Shown here one piece after another: positions 1 to 9,300 of a stretch of 64,000 nt of DNA (positions are counted from its first letter, which is position 1; the number at the start of each line of letters is the position of its first letter). The DNA is taken from assembly GCA_964604705.1 (NCBI GenBank), contig CAZSAP010000006.1, positions 186,001 to 250,000 of the forward strand, given 5' to 3'. Both the position numbers and the translations under genes were made by a program. Under the pieces are notes generated by a model that saw only the letters and a list, made by a program, of their open reading frames with translations, did no database searches and was not told where the DNA came from. This stretch comes from JAAXVQ01 sp964604705. GTDB taxonomy: Bacteria; Oederibacteriota; JAAXVQ01.

Positions 1-2
1 CC

Positions 3-1061
3 TTGGCACTGGCGGGTGGTATCGGATTCGCGATTTGGAGTGGACGTAAATCCTCCGACCAGTCCAATCCTGTACTCGCGGAACGTTTGAAAGCATTGGC
101 TGAGGAGAAAGATCCTGGACCGCTTGCTCGAGGCGAGGTCGATCCCCTCCTGCTGTACAGTGAAATCATCCGACAACACATTGCCAAGCTTGAAGCCCAA
201 GGTAAAACCGACAGCCACTCCAATATCAAATTGGACGATTATCGCCATTCGGTCACCGAGTCATTCAGCCTCATCTCGCAACTAACCCAATCCATTGAAC
301 AAATCACCACCACGGCCAATCAACAAAGTGAACGCATCAGTGACATAAGCACCATCGCTGACCGTATGCACGAGTCGTTTACGCAAGTGAACGAATTCAT
401 CCTGCAGGCCGTCTCAGGCAACAAAGCCGCCATCACCACCGCATCCCAAAACAAGTCGGCTGCGGCTCAGTCCGTGGAACTCATGTTGCAAATCAAGCAT
501 ATTTTAAGCAGCTACATCACCTTGATCAAAGAAATGGGTGGATCGGGTCAGGAAATCAGCCAATTTGTTGAAATCATTAAACGCATTGCCTCACAAACCA
601 ACTTATTGGCCTTGAATGCGGCCATTGAGGCAGCCCGTGCCGGTGAACACGGCCGGGGCTTTGCGGTGGTGGCCGATGAAGTGCGCAAATTAGCTGAGCA
701 AAGCTCGACCTCGGCCAAAGATGTCACGCAAATTATCAAAAGTGTGGTTCAGCAAACACAAAAAGCCTTGGAAATTTCCACAGAAAATGAAACCACGGTG
801 GCACAAGTCCAAAACGTGGCCGATCATTCCCTCGAGGCCTTGGCTGCACTGGAAGTCACCATGCAGTCGTTCTCACAGCAATTTTCACAAATCAGTGAAC
901 TCACCGAACGCCAAGTAGGCGGAATCAACACCATCAAAATGGGTTTGCAGGATTTAAGTTCGATTGCCGAGGAATTTGCGGCAACAACCCAGGAAGTCAG
1001 CGCAGCCAGTACCGAGCTAAAAGATCATATCAATCGCTTGAGTCGTTTAACCCAAGAATAA
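3..1061 (+). CDS. Methyl-accepting chemotaxis protein, 5'-truncated
   Basis: The frame is open to the window edge and the first residues (LALAGGIGFAIW) look like the end of a membrane anchor, so the true start is probably just outside. The remaining 352 residues are cytoplasmic helices. The MCP signalling hairpin tip is clear at about residues 190-240: IASQTNLLALNAAIEAARAG followed by HGRGFAVVADEVRKLAEQS. This region contacts CheA/CheW in the receptor family. No HAMP domain or periplasmic sensor is visible in the part present. The C terminus has alternating Gln/Ser/Thr heptads typical of the methylation helices, but no NWETF-like CheR tether. The gene is convergent with batC and only 4 bases separate the two stop codons. 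The family call is secure; the ligand is unknown. Confidence 0.93.
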   Translation: MALAGGIGFAIWSGRKSSDQSNPVLAERLKALAEEKDPGPLARGEVDPLLLYSEIIRQHIAKLEAQGKTDSHSNIKLDDYRHSVTESFSLISQLTQSIEQITTTANQQSERISDISTIADRMHESFTQVNEFILQAVSGNKAAITTASQNKSAAAQSVELMLQIKHILSSYITLIKEMGGSGQEISQFVEIIKRIASQTNLLALNAAIEAARAGEHGRGFAVVADEVRKLAEQSSTSAKDVTQIIKSVVQQTQKALEISTENETTVAQVQNVADHSLEALAALEVTMQSFSQQFSQISELTERQVGGINTIKMGLQDLSSIAEEFAATTQEVSAASTELKDHINRLSRLTQE

Positions 1062-1065
1062 TATC

Positions 1066-1674
1066 TTACCAATCCACTTCATCCGATTGTTCCGGGGTTG
1101 GCTTGGCCAATGAACTCCCCGGACGAAAAGGGTATCCCGCCTTGGTCATTTGCTTTATATAATCGGCTAAGCGATCCGGTGGCAAGTTGAAAATGTCTGC
1201 CGGCCCGAGTCCTCCCTGATCCGCCAAGTTAACCTTTTTCTGCGCGTTCACATTTTCACGCCTGCGAATCGCTCCTGTGTTTCCAGGCTTTTTTCCTGCT
1301 TTGGCTCCAAGCCCACTTTCCCCCGATTCACCTTCCGTCTCTGGCGTTTCAAGTTCCAAACGCTGGCGAGTCAAATCTAAGTTGTACCAAGCATCTTCAT
1401 CATCCGGACGAATGCGCAACGCCTCTTCATAACACGAAATAGCTTTTTTCCAATGGCCCTGCTGATAGGCGGCATTCCCGGCATTGAACCAAGCCGATTC
1501 CCCCAAGCGGGGGTGGGAATAAACGCGGGCATACATGGCTTCCGCTTGGCTGTACTTCCCCGCCGCATACAAATGATTGGCTTGATTGTAAATATTTTCC
1601 ACTGGGATTCCCGCACAACGCACCACCCAACCCCAGAGCCACCACCAGACAACCAAGGATGTCATGGGAGCCAC
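1066..1674 (-). CDS. batC: BatC-like TPR protein
   Basis: A 202-residue protein with an N-terminal hydrophobic segment (MTSLVVWWWLWGWVVRCAG) that should act as signal or anchor. At least two TPR repeats follow at roughly residues 28-105, with motifs such as AWFNAGNAAYQQGHWKKAI and AWYNLDLTRQRL. The C-terminal half is polar and rich in Gly, Glu and Lys, probably disordered. It is the last gene of the Bat operon and overlaps the end of batB by 13 bases, which suggests translational coupling. In the Bat family this TPR protein accompanies the two VWA proteins at the periplasmic face of the inner membrane. ATG codons at the first and fourth positions are both possible starts. The exact role of Bat proteins (named for aerotolerance) is not settled. 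Confidence 0.8.
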   Translation of the reverse strand: MAPMTSLVVWWWLWGWVVRCAGIPVENIYNQANHLYAAGKYSQAEAMYARVYSHPRLGESAWFNAGNAAYQQGHWKKAISCYEEALRIRPDDEDAWYNLDLTRQRLELETPETEGESGESGLGAKAGKKPGNTGAIRRRENVNAQKKVNLADQGGLGPADIFNLPPDRLADYIKQMTKAGYPFRPGSSLAKPTPEQSDEVDW

Positions 1675-2714
1675 CTTTCAGCGCGTGCCCCTAACCACCG
1701 TTCCAGCCCCCATCCCAAACAAGCAACTAAAATACACCACGGAAAAAGTTCAATAGCTTGAGCTGAATCAGCGAAGGGGCGAATCGGTTTCTGTACATTG
1801 GCTGAATTCAACCAGGCATGCTGCTGGAGGGCACGCACCAAAGTCGCAGTAGCTGCGGCGGTACCGCGCGGGACCTCCCAATAGTCCCCTTGCGTTATAC
1901 GGGCAATATGTACCAAGCTTTCGGAATTCAGACGTGTCATCACACGTTGCCCTTGATGCGTTCGATATTGCGGATTTCCCCAAAAATCACGTCCCAAGGG
2001 AATAAGCGCCCCTTCCGAGGTTCCTACCCCAATGCAAAAAACGGGTACCTGCTGGGCAGCCAAAACGCGAGCGATGCGCTCCGGATCTCCGCCCCGATTC
2101 ATTTCCCCGTCCGAAAAGACCACCACGGCACTCGGGGTTTTCGGCAAATGTGCGGACTCAATTTTCTTACTCGCCAGACGCAAAGCATCTTCAAGCTGAG
2201 TCCCATGTTTGGCCAGTGATTTTGTGCGGACGCTTTCCACTGCCTGGGCGAAAGCCCAGACATCCAACGTGGGTGGGCATACCATTCGAGCCTCTTGTTC
2301 GAAAATAATAAGTCCGGCCGGAACCGTGTCCAAACGACGGGTGGTTTCCAAGATCATGCGTTTGGCCAGAATCAAGCGCGACGGTTTTATATCCTCTGCC
2401 TGCATGCTGAGCGAAGCGTCCAAAATATAAAAAACCGAGTACGCAGACGAGGTCCTTTTCATGGCCGAAGCAGGGATCCATTGTGGACGCATGCACGCAC
2501 AGACCAACAAGGTCATAACCCCCAGCCAAAGCAGCAAACGACGCATGCGCCCACGAAAAGGCGGTTGCACAATCCGCCACTGTGAACGCAAATCCGGTTC
2601 CGCATATAGGTCTAAGGTTTTTTTCTGCCAGTGTTGGAACCAAACATAACAAACCATAAACACCGGAAACACTATGAATCCCCAAGCGAACTGTGGATAC
2701 ACAAAACGGAGCAA
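1662..2714 (-). CDS. batB: BatB-like VWA-domain membrane protein
   Basis: A 350-residue protein with two N-terminal membrane segments (about residues 8-27 and 58-75), a VWA domain (about 93-265) and a C-terminal membrane segment (WCILVACLGWGL). The metal-ion-dependent adhesion site is complete: D99-A-S101-L-S103, then the Thr in KHGTQLEDAL and the Asp in FSDGE. This topology puts the VWA domain in the periplasm, as in Bat proteins. The start is a TTG, chosen because AAGGAG lies 8 bases upstream and no ATG is available. It sits 30 bases after batA and overlaps batC. Confidence 0.87.
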   Translation of the reverse strand: MLRFVYPQFAWGFIVFPVFMVCYVWFQHWQKKTLDLYAEPDLRSQWRIVQPPFRGRMRRLLLWLGVMTLLVCACMRPQWIPASAMKRTSSAYSVFYILDASLSMQAEDIKPSRLILAKRMILETTRRLDTVPAGLIIFEQEARMVCPPTLDVWAFAQAVESVRTKSLAKHGTQLEDALRLASKKIESAHLPKTPSAVVVFSDGEMNRGGDPERIARVLAAQQVPVFCIGVGTSEGALIPLGRDFWGNPQYRTHQGQRVMTRLNSESLVHIARITQGDYWEVPRGTAAATATLVRALQQHAWLNSANVQKPIRPFADSAQAIELFPWCILVACLGWGLERWLGARAERWLP

Positions 2715-2744
2715 AGGTCACTCTCCTTGGTTGTACGTAAGCCT

Positions 2745-3806
2745 TTAGGTGGACAACAAACGCCGGAACCAAATTTTGGCCAGAACAAAATCAGCACTTA
2801 AACAAAGAAGCGCCATAAGCAGTGGAATCCAAAACAATTCTTGCACTCCATGACCGGGCTTGTGACGCTGCTCAGCACCGGCTTCCCAGGTCCTCAAGGC
2901 GCCTAAAACCGCATCCTGTGTCCGGGGTTGATCCAGTCGTATAAAATACCCGCGTCCATGATTTTGGATAAGCTGTTTGAGGCCCTTTTCATCCAAGGTT
3001 TCCCAGAATTCTGGTTGGCCGTATACATCCAAAACAGGGCGACGCTGTTCGACCGCTTCGTCCCACTCCCAGCGCGGTGTAGGCTGAGTCCGCCCCACCC
3101 CCACCAGACAGAGTTCAATCCCCCGTCGGGACAATCCGCGAACCGCTTCCACTGGATCGGCACCGGTGTGATTCACCCCGTCGGTCAGCACCACGGCCAA
3201 GCGCAGGGGAGGATTCTCCGTTGATTCAGGGGCACTCACAGCCGCCATCAATCGCTCTGCACTTAGACGCAACGCATCTCCAAGCGAGGTTCCTTCTCCG
3301 ACCGCACTGCTTACATTGGCCTCGGCCAAGGACTCAAGCACGAGCTCATGATCGGTGGTCAATGGAACCCTCAGCAGGCTGCGTCCGGCAAAAACCAAAA
3401 GCCCCATACGGGCCTCGGGATGTTGTTGAATAAACTTTTTTAAGAATGATTTTGCAGCATCCAAGCGGCTAGGCGCAATATCATCGGCCCGCATGCTGCG
3501 TGAAACATCCAAAGCCAGCAGGATGTCAACAGCACGGCCTTGAGGCATTGCAGGATTGGAGCCGGGTATCCAGGGGCGTGCCAGCGCTCCAACCAAAAAT
3601 ACCCAGGCCAGGGTTTGCAAACTCGGAGCCACCCAGCGTCCGTATTGGTGCAGCTGGCGAGTCGCCCCCCGTGCCATTCGGACCTGAGTAAACGCCAAAC
3701 CGGTTTGTCGCCGCTCCCGCCAGGTTTGATAAAGCCAGGGCAAAGCCGCTCCTGGCAACAACCATGCGGCGACAGGTACGGCCCAATGCCACAACCAAAA
3801 ACTCAA
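2745..3806 (-). CDS. batA: BatA-like VWA-domain membrane protein
   Basis: A 353-residue homologue of the neighbouring BatB. The N-terminal region (WHWAVPVAAWLLPGAALPWL, then a second segment near residue 60-78) matches the BatA membrane anchor. The VWA fold runs from about 93 to 275, with MIDAS residues D100-V-S102-R-S104, GTSLGDAL and LTDGVN. A last membrane segment lies near 325-345. The start is TTG, and it overlaps the TGA stop of the upstream batD-like gene as TTGA, so translation is probably coupled. There is no strong Shine-Dalgarno, which fits coupling. VWA proteins of this family are thought to form a complex with the TPR protein and a MoxR-type ATPase; no moxR lies within the window. 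Confidence 0.87.
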   Translation of the reverse strand: MSFWLWHWAVPVAAWLLPGAALPWLYQTWRERRQTGLAFTQVRMARGATRQLHQYGRWVAPSLQTLAWVFLVGALARPWIPGSNPAMPQGRAVDILLALDVSRSMRADDIAPSRLDAAKSFLKKFIQQHPEARMGLLVFAGRSLLRVPLTTDHELVLESLAEANVSSAVGEGTSLGDALRLSAERLMAAVSAPESTENPPLRLAVVLTDGVNHTGADPVEAVRGLSRRGIELCLVGVGRTQPTPRWEWDEAVEQRRPVLDVYGQPEFWETLDEKGLKQLIQNHGRGYFIRLDQPRTQDAVLGALRTWEAGAEQRHKPGHGVQELFWIPLLMALLCLSADFVLAKIWFRRLLST

Positions 3807-4888
3807 TGGGATTCCGGTTTGGATTCTTCGGTACCGGCGGCCGAGGCGAGCTGAACATCGGAAGCGGACTCGCCGGCTTCCGGCGTTGTCCCGTCGGGAT
3901 TTAATGCAGGAAGTTCTTCCGGAGGGGGCGGTTGACGAACAATGCGCTTATCGGGATCTAAAATAATTTCACGGGTGCGAAGATCAATGGTGTCGATCAA
4001 TTCCTTATCCGGGACCAGGTTGGCAAATTTAACATGATCGCTTTCAACAAAATAAGGACGATATCGTTCAACAAACTCTGTTTTAAAATCAAGTTTTTCC
4101 ATCTCCAGCAACAGTTCACGCGTAGTCATTTCGCGGGCATTAAATTTATACTCCTCTTCCAAATACTGCCGGAGCACCATGGATAGCAACGAGTACAGCT
4201 CATTAATTTTGCCTTCTTGCTTAAGGCGCTCCGCTTCCTTGAGTGCATCCAGAGCACGCTCCAGTGGCGATCTGGGATCGATCGGAGCCTCCGGTTCTTT
4301 GGGAACTGGGATCGGTCGATTTCGATAGTACGAAACGCCGTACAAAAGCGCCGGAATCAAAATAACCACAAGTGCTATCGGTAACCATTGATTAACCGAG
4401 ATATGGGCCATGGATTTGTTGGAGCGTAAAATACCAATCTCCGGCGTGGGCGTGGGCAAAGCGGTTGCCCCCGTAGCTTCGTTGACCTGAAGAAGCACTG
4501 CATTGGTTTGTTTAACCACACGCTGTTTGGTGGCTGGATCCACCCACTGGACTTCAGAAGGAGGCAACGTCAAATTTCCCGTATGATTGGCAATCAAGGT
4601 AACTTCTTTGAAATTCACCACGTAGGTGCGACCGTTGAGAATGTTGATGGACGAGCGGGTAATGGTATCTTGCACTTGGAAGAGCGAGGTTAAATCCGGA
4701 GGGGTAATATCCGGACTGGATTGTTGGGCACTGGCGACCATGACTTCCACTGTATATAGGACTTGGTCGCCAAGATTTACAGAGGTTCTGTCGGTTTGCG
4801 CACGGAAATAGTCCGCAGGATCTTCCGCCCACAAGGCCGTGAACCACATGCCCATGCAGAGGCTTATCATCAACAGCTTCCGAATCAT
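3803..4888 (-). CDS. batD: BatD-like protein, oxygen-tolerance family
   Basis: A 361-residue secreted or membrane-anchored protein. The signal peptide ends near residue 21 (FTALWA-ED). An Ig-like domain follows (about 25-140) with the BatD-type start of strands, RTSVNLGDQVLYTVEV. A Pro/Thr linker leads to one membrane segment (about 168-188). The cytoplasmic tail (about 195-320) resembles the DUF4381-like tail often found in Bat clusters: SPLERALDALKEAERLKQEG, then REMTTRELL. The extreme C terminus is acidic and low-complexity. ATG start; the preceding GGGTGAG is a moderate ribosome-binding site. First gene of the four-gene Bat operon, 188 bases after the sugar ABC operon. Confidence 0.78.
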   Translation of the reverse strand: MIRKLLMISLCMGMWFTALWAEDPADYFRAQTDRTSVNLGDQVLYTVEVMVASAQQSSPDITPPDLTSLFQVQDTITRSSINILNGRTYVVNFKEVTLIANHTGNLTLPPSEVQWVDPATKQRVVKQTNAVLLQVNEATGATALPTPTPEIGILRSNKSMAHISVNQWLPIALVVILIPALLYGVSYYRNRPIPVPKEPEAPIDPRSPLERALDALKEAERLKQEGKINELYSLLSMVLRQYLEEEYKFNAREMTTRELLLEMEKLDFKTEFVERYRPYFVESDHVKFANLVPDKELIDTIDLRTREIILDPDKRIVRQPPPPEELPALNPDGTTPEAGESASDVQLASAAGTEESKPESH

Positions 4889-4976
4889 CTGTGCTCACCC
4901 ATCCTGGTCAGCCCGAGTTATGGAATACGTCATCTTACGTACAGGCACTTCCTAAAACACAGGGCTAAAAATCAGA

Positions 4977-5045
4977 AGTCGCTGAAAGAGAGCTTGGGCG
5001 CGGTCTGGCTACAGACCGCGCCGTAAGGCCCATCGCTCAGCGACT
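4977..5045. repeat. Nested perfect inverted repeats in intergenic gap
   Basis: Two perfect inverted repeats are nested. The inner stem is GGCGCGGTCTG (4997-5007), loop GCTA, CAGACCGCGCC (5012-5022). The outer stem is AGTCGCTGA (4977-4985) with TCAGCGACT (5037-5045). They lie between the sugar-binding lipoprotein gene and batD, in the direction of transcription. No T-run follows the inner stem on the minus strand; a TTTTT tract lies about 30 bases on. It may act as terminator, RNA-stabilising element or a mobile palindromic repeat. Confidence 0.75.
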
Positions 5046-5076
5046 GAACGACAACAATATTTTAGCGTATTTTAAA

Positions 5077-6399
5077 TTATTTACCAGTTACTTTTTTCTT
5101 GATTTCCTCAGCTTGTTTTAAAACATCCTCTGGTTTAGCTTCGCCAATCAAAATAGACTGCATGCCCTTGGAAAGTACTTCCCGCACTTCAAACTTCTCC
5201 TCATTTTTCAGATCCGGGGTTAGATTGCGCATCCCTTCGGCAAAGCCTTTAAGGAGCGGATCCAAATCGTCCATGGAACTAAAATTCGCTGGAATCTCAT
5301 GCGCTTCCTTGGCCAAGCGAACCTGCTGTTCTTTCGAGGTGAACCAACGCAGAAACGCCACGGCGGCTTCCGGATATTCCGAATTGGCAGTTACCGCACA
5401 TCCCTTGCCCACACCACCAATGATGTACATGGGATTTTGCGCATCGTCGGGTTTGGGAAAGGGAAACACACCCATCTTCAAGTTTGGATTCATGCCGAGG
5501 TAGACATTAACTGCCCAGGAGCCGTTTAGCATCATGGCTGCTTTTTCATTGGCGAAGTTGATCTCAGCTTCTTTGTTCGCCATGGAAATCGCACCCGGGT
5601 ACAAGACCTTATTGTTACGGAGATCTTCCACCCGCTTCAAGGTCGAGACCAAGCCGGGATCGGTATAGGGCAATTTACCCAACCAAAGATCACGGATTTT
5701 CTGCTCACCCAAATAGGCCCATGAATACGCATTGAAGAATGTATAATCGATCCATAAATCGCCAAAACCAACCAAGAGCGGTGGAATCCCAGCCGCATTG
5801 AGCTTCTTACTGACTTCCATGAACTCAGACCAAGTCTTAGGCGGTTTTTCCGGATCCAAACCGGCCTTCTTGAACAATTCTTTGTTGTAATAGATCTGAA
5901 TGTTCATGACCGAAACCGGAACACCCCAAAACGTCTTCGGGGCCACTTGATACGCATTGCTCTCGTCGTAGTAGAACGCATCCAAGGCGCGCGGAAAAAA
6001 GGTGTTGCGCCACTCAAAATTATTGGCATTCAACTCGTTGGAGACTTCATAAATCTTATTGGCATTGATGTAGCGAGCCAACAGTTCTCCGCCTCCGGCC
6101 AATCCAATAATATCCGGCAAGGTGTTGGCTTGCGCTGCGGCTTGAAGCTTGTTGAAGTAATCCGCACCCACTGGCGCCGACAACTCAAACTGTACCTTCA
6201 CCCCCGTTTTTTCCTCATACTCCTTGGCCATGCTTTCAAACAAGCCTTGCTGATCCGCCCACCATTCCCAGAAGGTGATCTTGACGACTTTCTTCTTATC
6301 ACCCTTATCCGCACTGTTACCTCCACCGCACCCGACCAACCCCCAGCTCAAGCTCAAGATAACGGCCAGTACTGCTCCTACCCCTTTAAGAACCTTCAT
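5077..6399 (-). CDS. Sugar ABC transporter substrate-binding lipoprotein
   Basis: A 440-residue family-1 extracellular solute-binding protein (MalE/UgpB type). The lipobox LVGC places the lipidated cysteine at residue 24, so the mature protein is tethered to a membrane. Typical features are ITFWEWWADQQ near the mature N terminus, LPDIIGLAGGGE, the PKTWSEFMEVSKKL region and the AAMMLNGSWAV motif of the C-terminal lobe. The length is normal for the family. The start has a perfect AGGAGG 7 bases upstream. The start codon overlaps the stop of the upstream glycosidase-like gene as ATGA, so the two are co-translated. It should deliver a mono- or oligosaccharide to the two permeases encoded just upstream; the ligand cannot be read from sequence. 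Confidence 0.93.
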   Translation of the reverse strand: MKVLKGVGAVLAVILSLSWGLVGCGGGNSADKGDKKKVVKITFWEWWADQQGLFESMAKEYEEKTGVKVQFELSAPVGADYFNKLQAAAQANTLPDIIGLAGGGELLARYINANKIYEVSNELNANNFEWRNTFFPRALDAFYYDESNAYQVAPKTFWGVPVSVMNIQIYYNKELFKKAGLDPEKPPKTWSEFMEVSKKLNAAGIPPLLVGFGDLWIDYTFFNAYSWAYLGEQKIRDLWLGKLPYTDPGLVSTLKRVEDLRNNKVLYPGAISMANKEAEINFANEKAAMMLNGSWAVNVYLGMNPNLKMGVFPFPKPDDAQNPMYIIGGVGKGCAVTANSEYPEAAVAFLRWFTSKEQQVRLAKEAHEIPANFSSMDDLDPLLKGFAEGMRNLTPDLKNEEKFEVREVLSKGMQSILIGEAKPEDVLKQAEEIKKKVTGK

Positions 6400-9300
6400 T
6401 TTAATTCCTCCTTCCAGTCGTTATTGCCTACGATGTAGTAAATCGTGAATCCACGACTCTCACCCGGTCCCAGTTTCTCTTCTTTACTCAACAATTCCAT
6501 GGTATAAAAATTCGCATCCTGCCACACACCTATTTCCTTAACTTGATCAGGATCAAACATCTGCATAAAGTAATCCTTGGTGCCTTGGTTCAAGGCCACC
6601 ACCCACCCGGCATTGGGCACATAGGTGTCCTTGCCGATTTTTCCAATAAATTTGGTTATCGACAGGGTTTCCTTGCCGGGCTTCTTAGGATCGGCAATCG
6701 GAACAATGATGCGATGGTTTTCACCCGCATAGCGATCCGGTCCCGGACACAAATCCGGGTGATTGTACCAAAGATATTTACGCGGGACATCGGTCAAGTT
6801 ACGGATCTTATAGTCAATCCGCAACTTGCGTCCTTGCCCGGGCAACACAAAGGTACGTTCCAGCAGCAATCCATTTTTCGTTTGCGTGGTCATCTTGACC
6901 ACCGCTTCATCCCCACTGCCTTTGATTATCTGGGCGGTCCATACATCGTTCCAAACATATCCCGGCCACCCTTCAGGGAACCAATCGTTTAACCCGCCGT
7001 ACTCAATCCAGTTACCATCGCCCTCAATTCTATTAATGTTGGGATAATTCTGGTAAAGCATGTTGGCGCCCGACTTGCGGTAGTAATAATTTAAAATACG
7101 GCCGCCCATTTCCCGCTGCGCCTGGATTTCCACTTCACTGTTGCCCATGAGAATATCATGATCCCCACGATTCATCAGGTCGCCGGCCAAAGCCCGGGCA
7201 TCCCCGGCCTTGACCACAGGATACTCAACCGAAATCGTCTTGGTGCCCTCTTGCGCTCGTACTTCAATGGTCATGGACTGATCGGAATTGCCCATAGCCG
7301 TAACATTAAACTCGATGTTCTGATACCCTCCCTCAGGTACGTTGAACGGAATTTCTTTGCGTTCCAACAAAAGACCTGACGAAGGACTCAACACAATCGT
7401 TCCACTGGCCGCCTTCTCGGGTTGAGCAATCAAACGCAGAACGCATTTGCTCTTCTGGCCAGGAACCAACATGCGAATACCCTCAATGGACAACACCCGC
7501 CACAATGGAACCACTTCCACCTTCACCGGTGTGGTTTCAGTAACATTTTTATCCACCTTGAAGGAAGCACTCAATTCAAAAACCTTTTTATCATCCAACG
7601 CCGGAGTGTTGACCGTAAAGGTATTTTTTGATGTAGCGCCCGGAGCCACCGTTACCGAGCGACGATTGGCACCGGTCCAATTCGCCGGAATATCCAGTTC
7701 CAAGTCACCTTTAACCGCGGAGGAAAAATTATTTTTAAGCATAACCTCCACCGTGGTCTGTGCATCTGCCGTCATTTTTTCCTTTGCAGGTTGTACGGTA
7801 ATTTCAAACGGTGAGACCACAGGAATAATACTTTGTGAAACCATGACGGTCTGACCTTTGCTGCCTTGAGTTACCAACTCCCCTTTTAGCCAAACCATGT
7901 CCCCAGCCGAGGCCGTAGACGGAATTTGTAACGGAAACTCCGCTGACAAATATCCGTTCCCCATGATCGAAACGGGTTTGGTCTTGAAATTCTGATCCGG
8001 CGCCAAAGTTAAATAACCTGCCTTGGCATCAATAACCGGCATATTTCGCTTAACCAACCAGGCGGACAAAACCAAACGAGCATTGTCCAAACGACCCGAG
8101 GTCAAGTTTAATGCTTCCATCCCTAGGTTTACTTCGGTGTTCGCTGAAGCCGTCCCTTGAGGAATGCGAATATTTACCGAACAAGGAGGCTTGTATCCAG
8201 AATCGTACTCTACCGAATACGTGACCGGACCGTCCGACGCCACGCTTCCGTCTGTATAAAACGTCACCGTTTGAGGCGTTGTAGCCACCAAGACGACTTT
8301 GTTCGATCCCTGATAAACCGAAATGGCCTCATCCAACTTCCAATGGGCTGGACGCGGTACGGTCAGCAACGAACTCTGAGCTTGCAATTGCTGTACGGTT
8401 ATTTTTTTATCGGTGGTCTCAATAATAAGGTACTGCTCTTTGGCCAAACGGAATCCATAGAGCCGCGTAAACAAACCTGCCAAAAAGGTCCCTGTACGAT
8501 TGGTGGCGATGAATCCATTTTTTGCCACAGTATGATTTAACACATTCTTTTCATGCACATCGGAAATATTGGCCAAAATGCCCAAATCAGGATAGGCCGC
8601 CCAGTAGAGCCGTTGCGGTTCCGGCTGGCTAAAATTCAAAAGTGGCTTCCCGGCATAGCGGGAGGCAATGCTCTTTTGCAAGCGATCAATCACATAGAAC
8701 CATTTTTTCTGATTGGCCCACTGAGAGACCCAGCGCGCGGTGTACATGTTGTAGCCTTGCACCAGATAAAAGGAGATCTTTTTATCGGAATCTGCAAAAA
8801 CTTCGTGCGCCAAGTTGTGGTGATAGAACAAGACGTTTTCATGGCTTAAATATTGAGCCATGGGAAAATATTCCCAACTGTTTTCACCCCACCAGCTATT
8901 GTGATCCTTGCTCTCGGGAAAGGTAAACGAAACCAAACCGCAAAAACCAGCAATATACGGAACGAGTCGGTCATACCCTTGTTCAGTGTACAAGGGACCG
9001 CCGCGCTTGACGTTTTCCTGAACGCGTTCCAGCCAAGCTTGACAATAATCCGCTGGATTGCCCAGAGTTGAGTTGGTGTCGTAATACACAAACCGTGCTC
9101 CAATCTGATCTAAAAAGAGCATATCCATCTTGTATTCTTTAAAAAATTTATCTGTAACAAACTCCATGTTTTTCTTCACATCTGGATGACGTGGGGAGGT
9201 TGCCCAACCCGATCCTCCGGAAGGATAAACTTCAAAGATCACTTCGCCTTTTAGGTTCTTAGACGCCACTTCTTCCGGACCACCCAGTTTCTTTAAGGTC

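Noticed and set aside
2191..2772. 193-codon minus-strand frame overlapping batA/batB
   Set aside because: Out of frame with batB, whose VWA metal site is complete; shadow.
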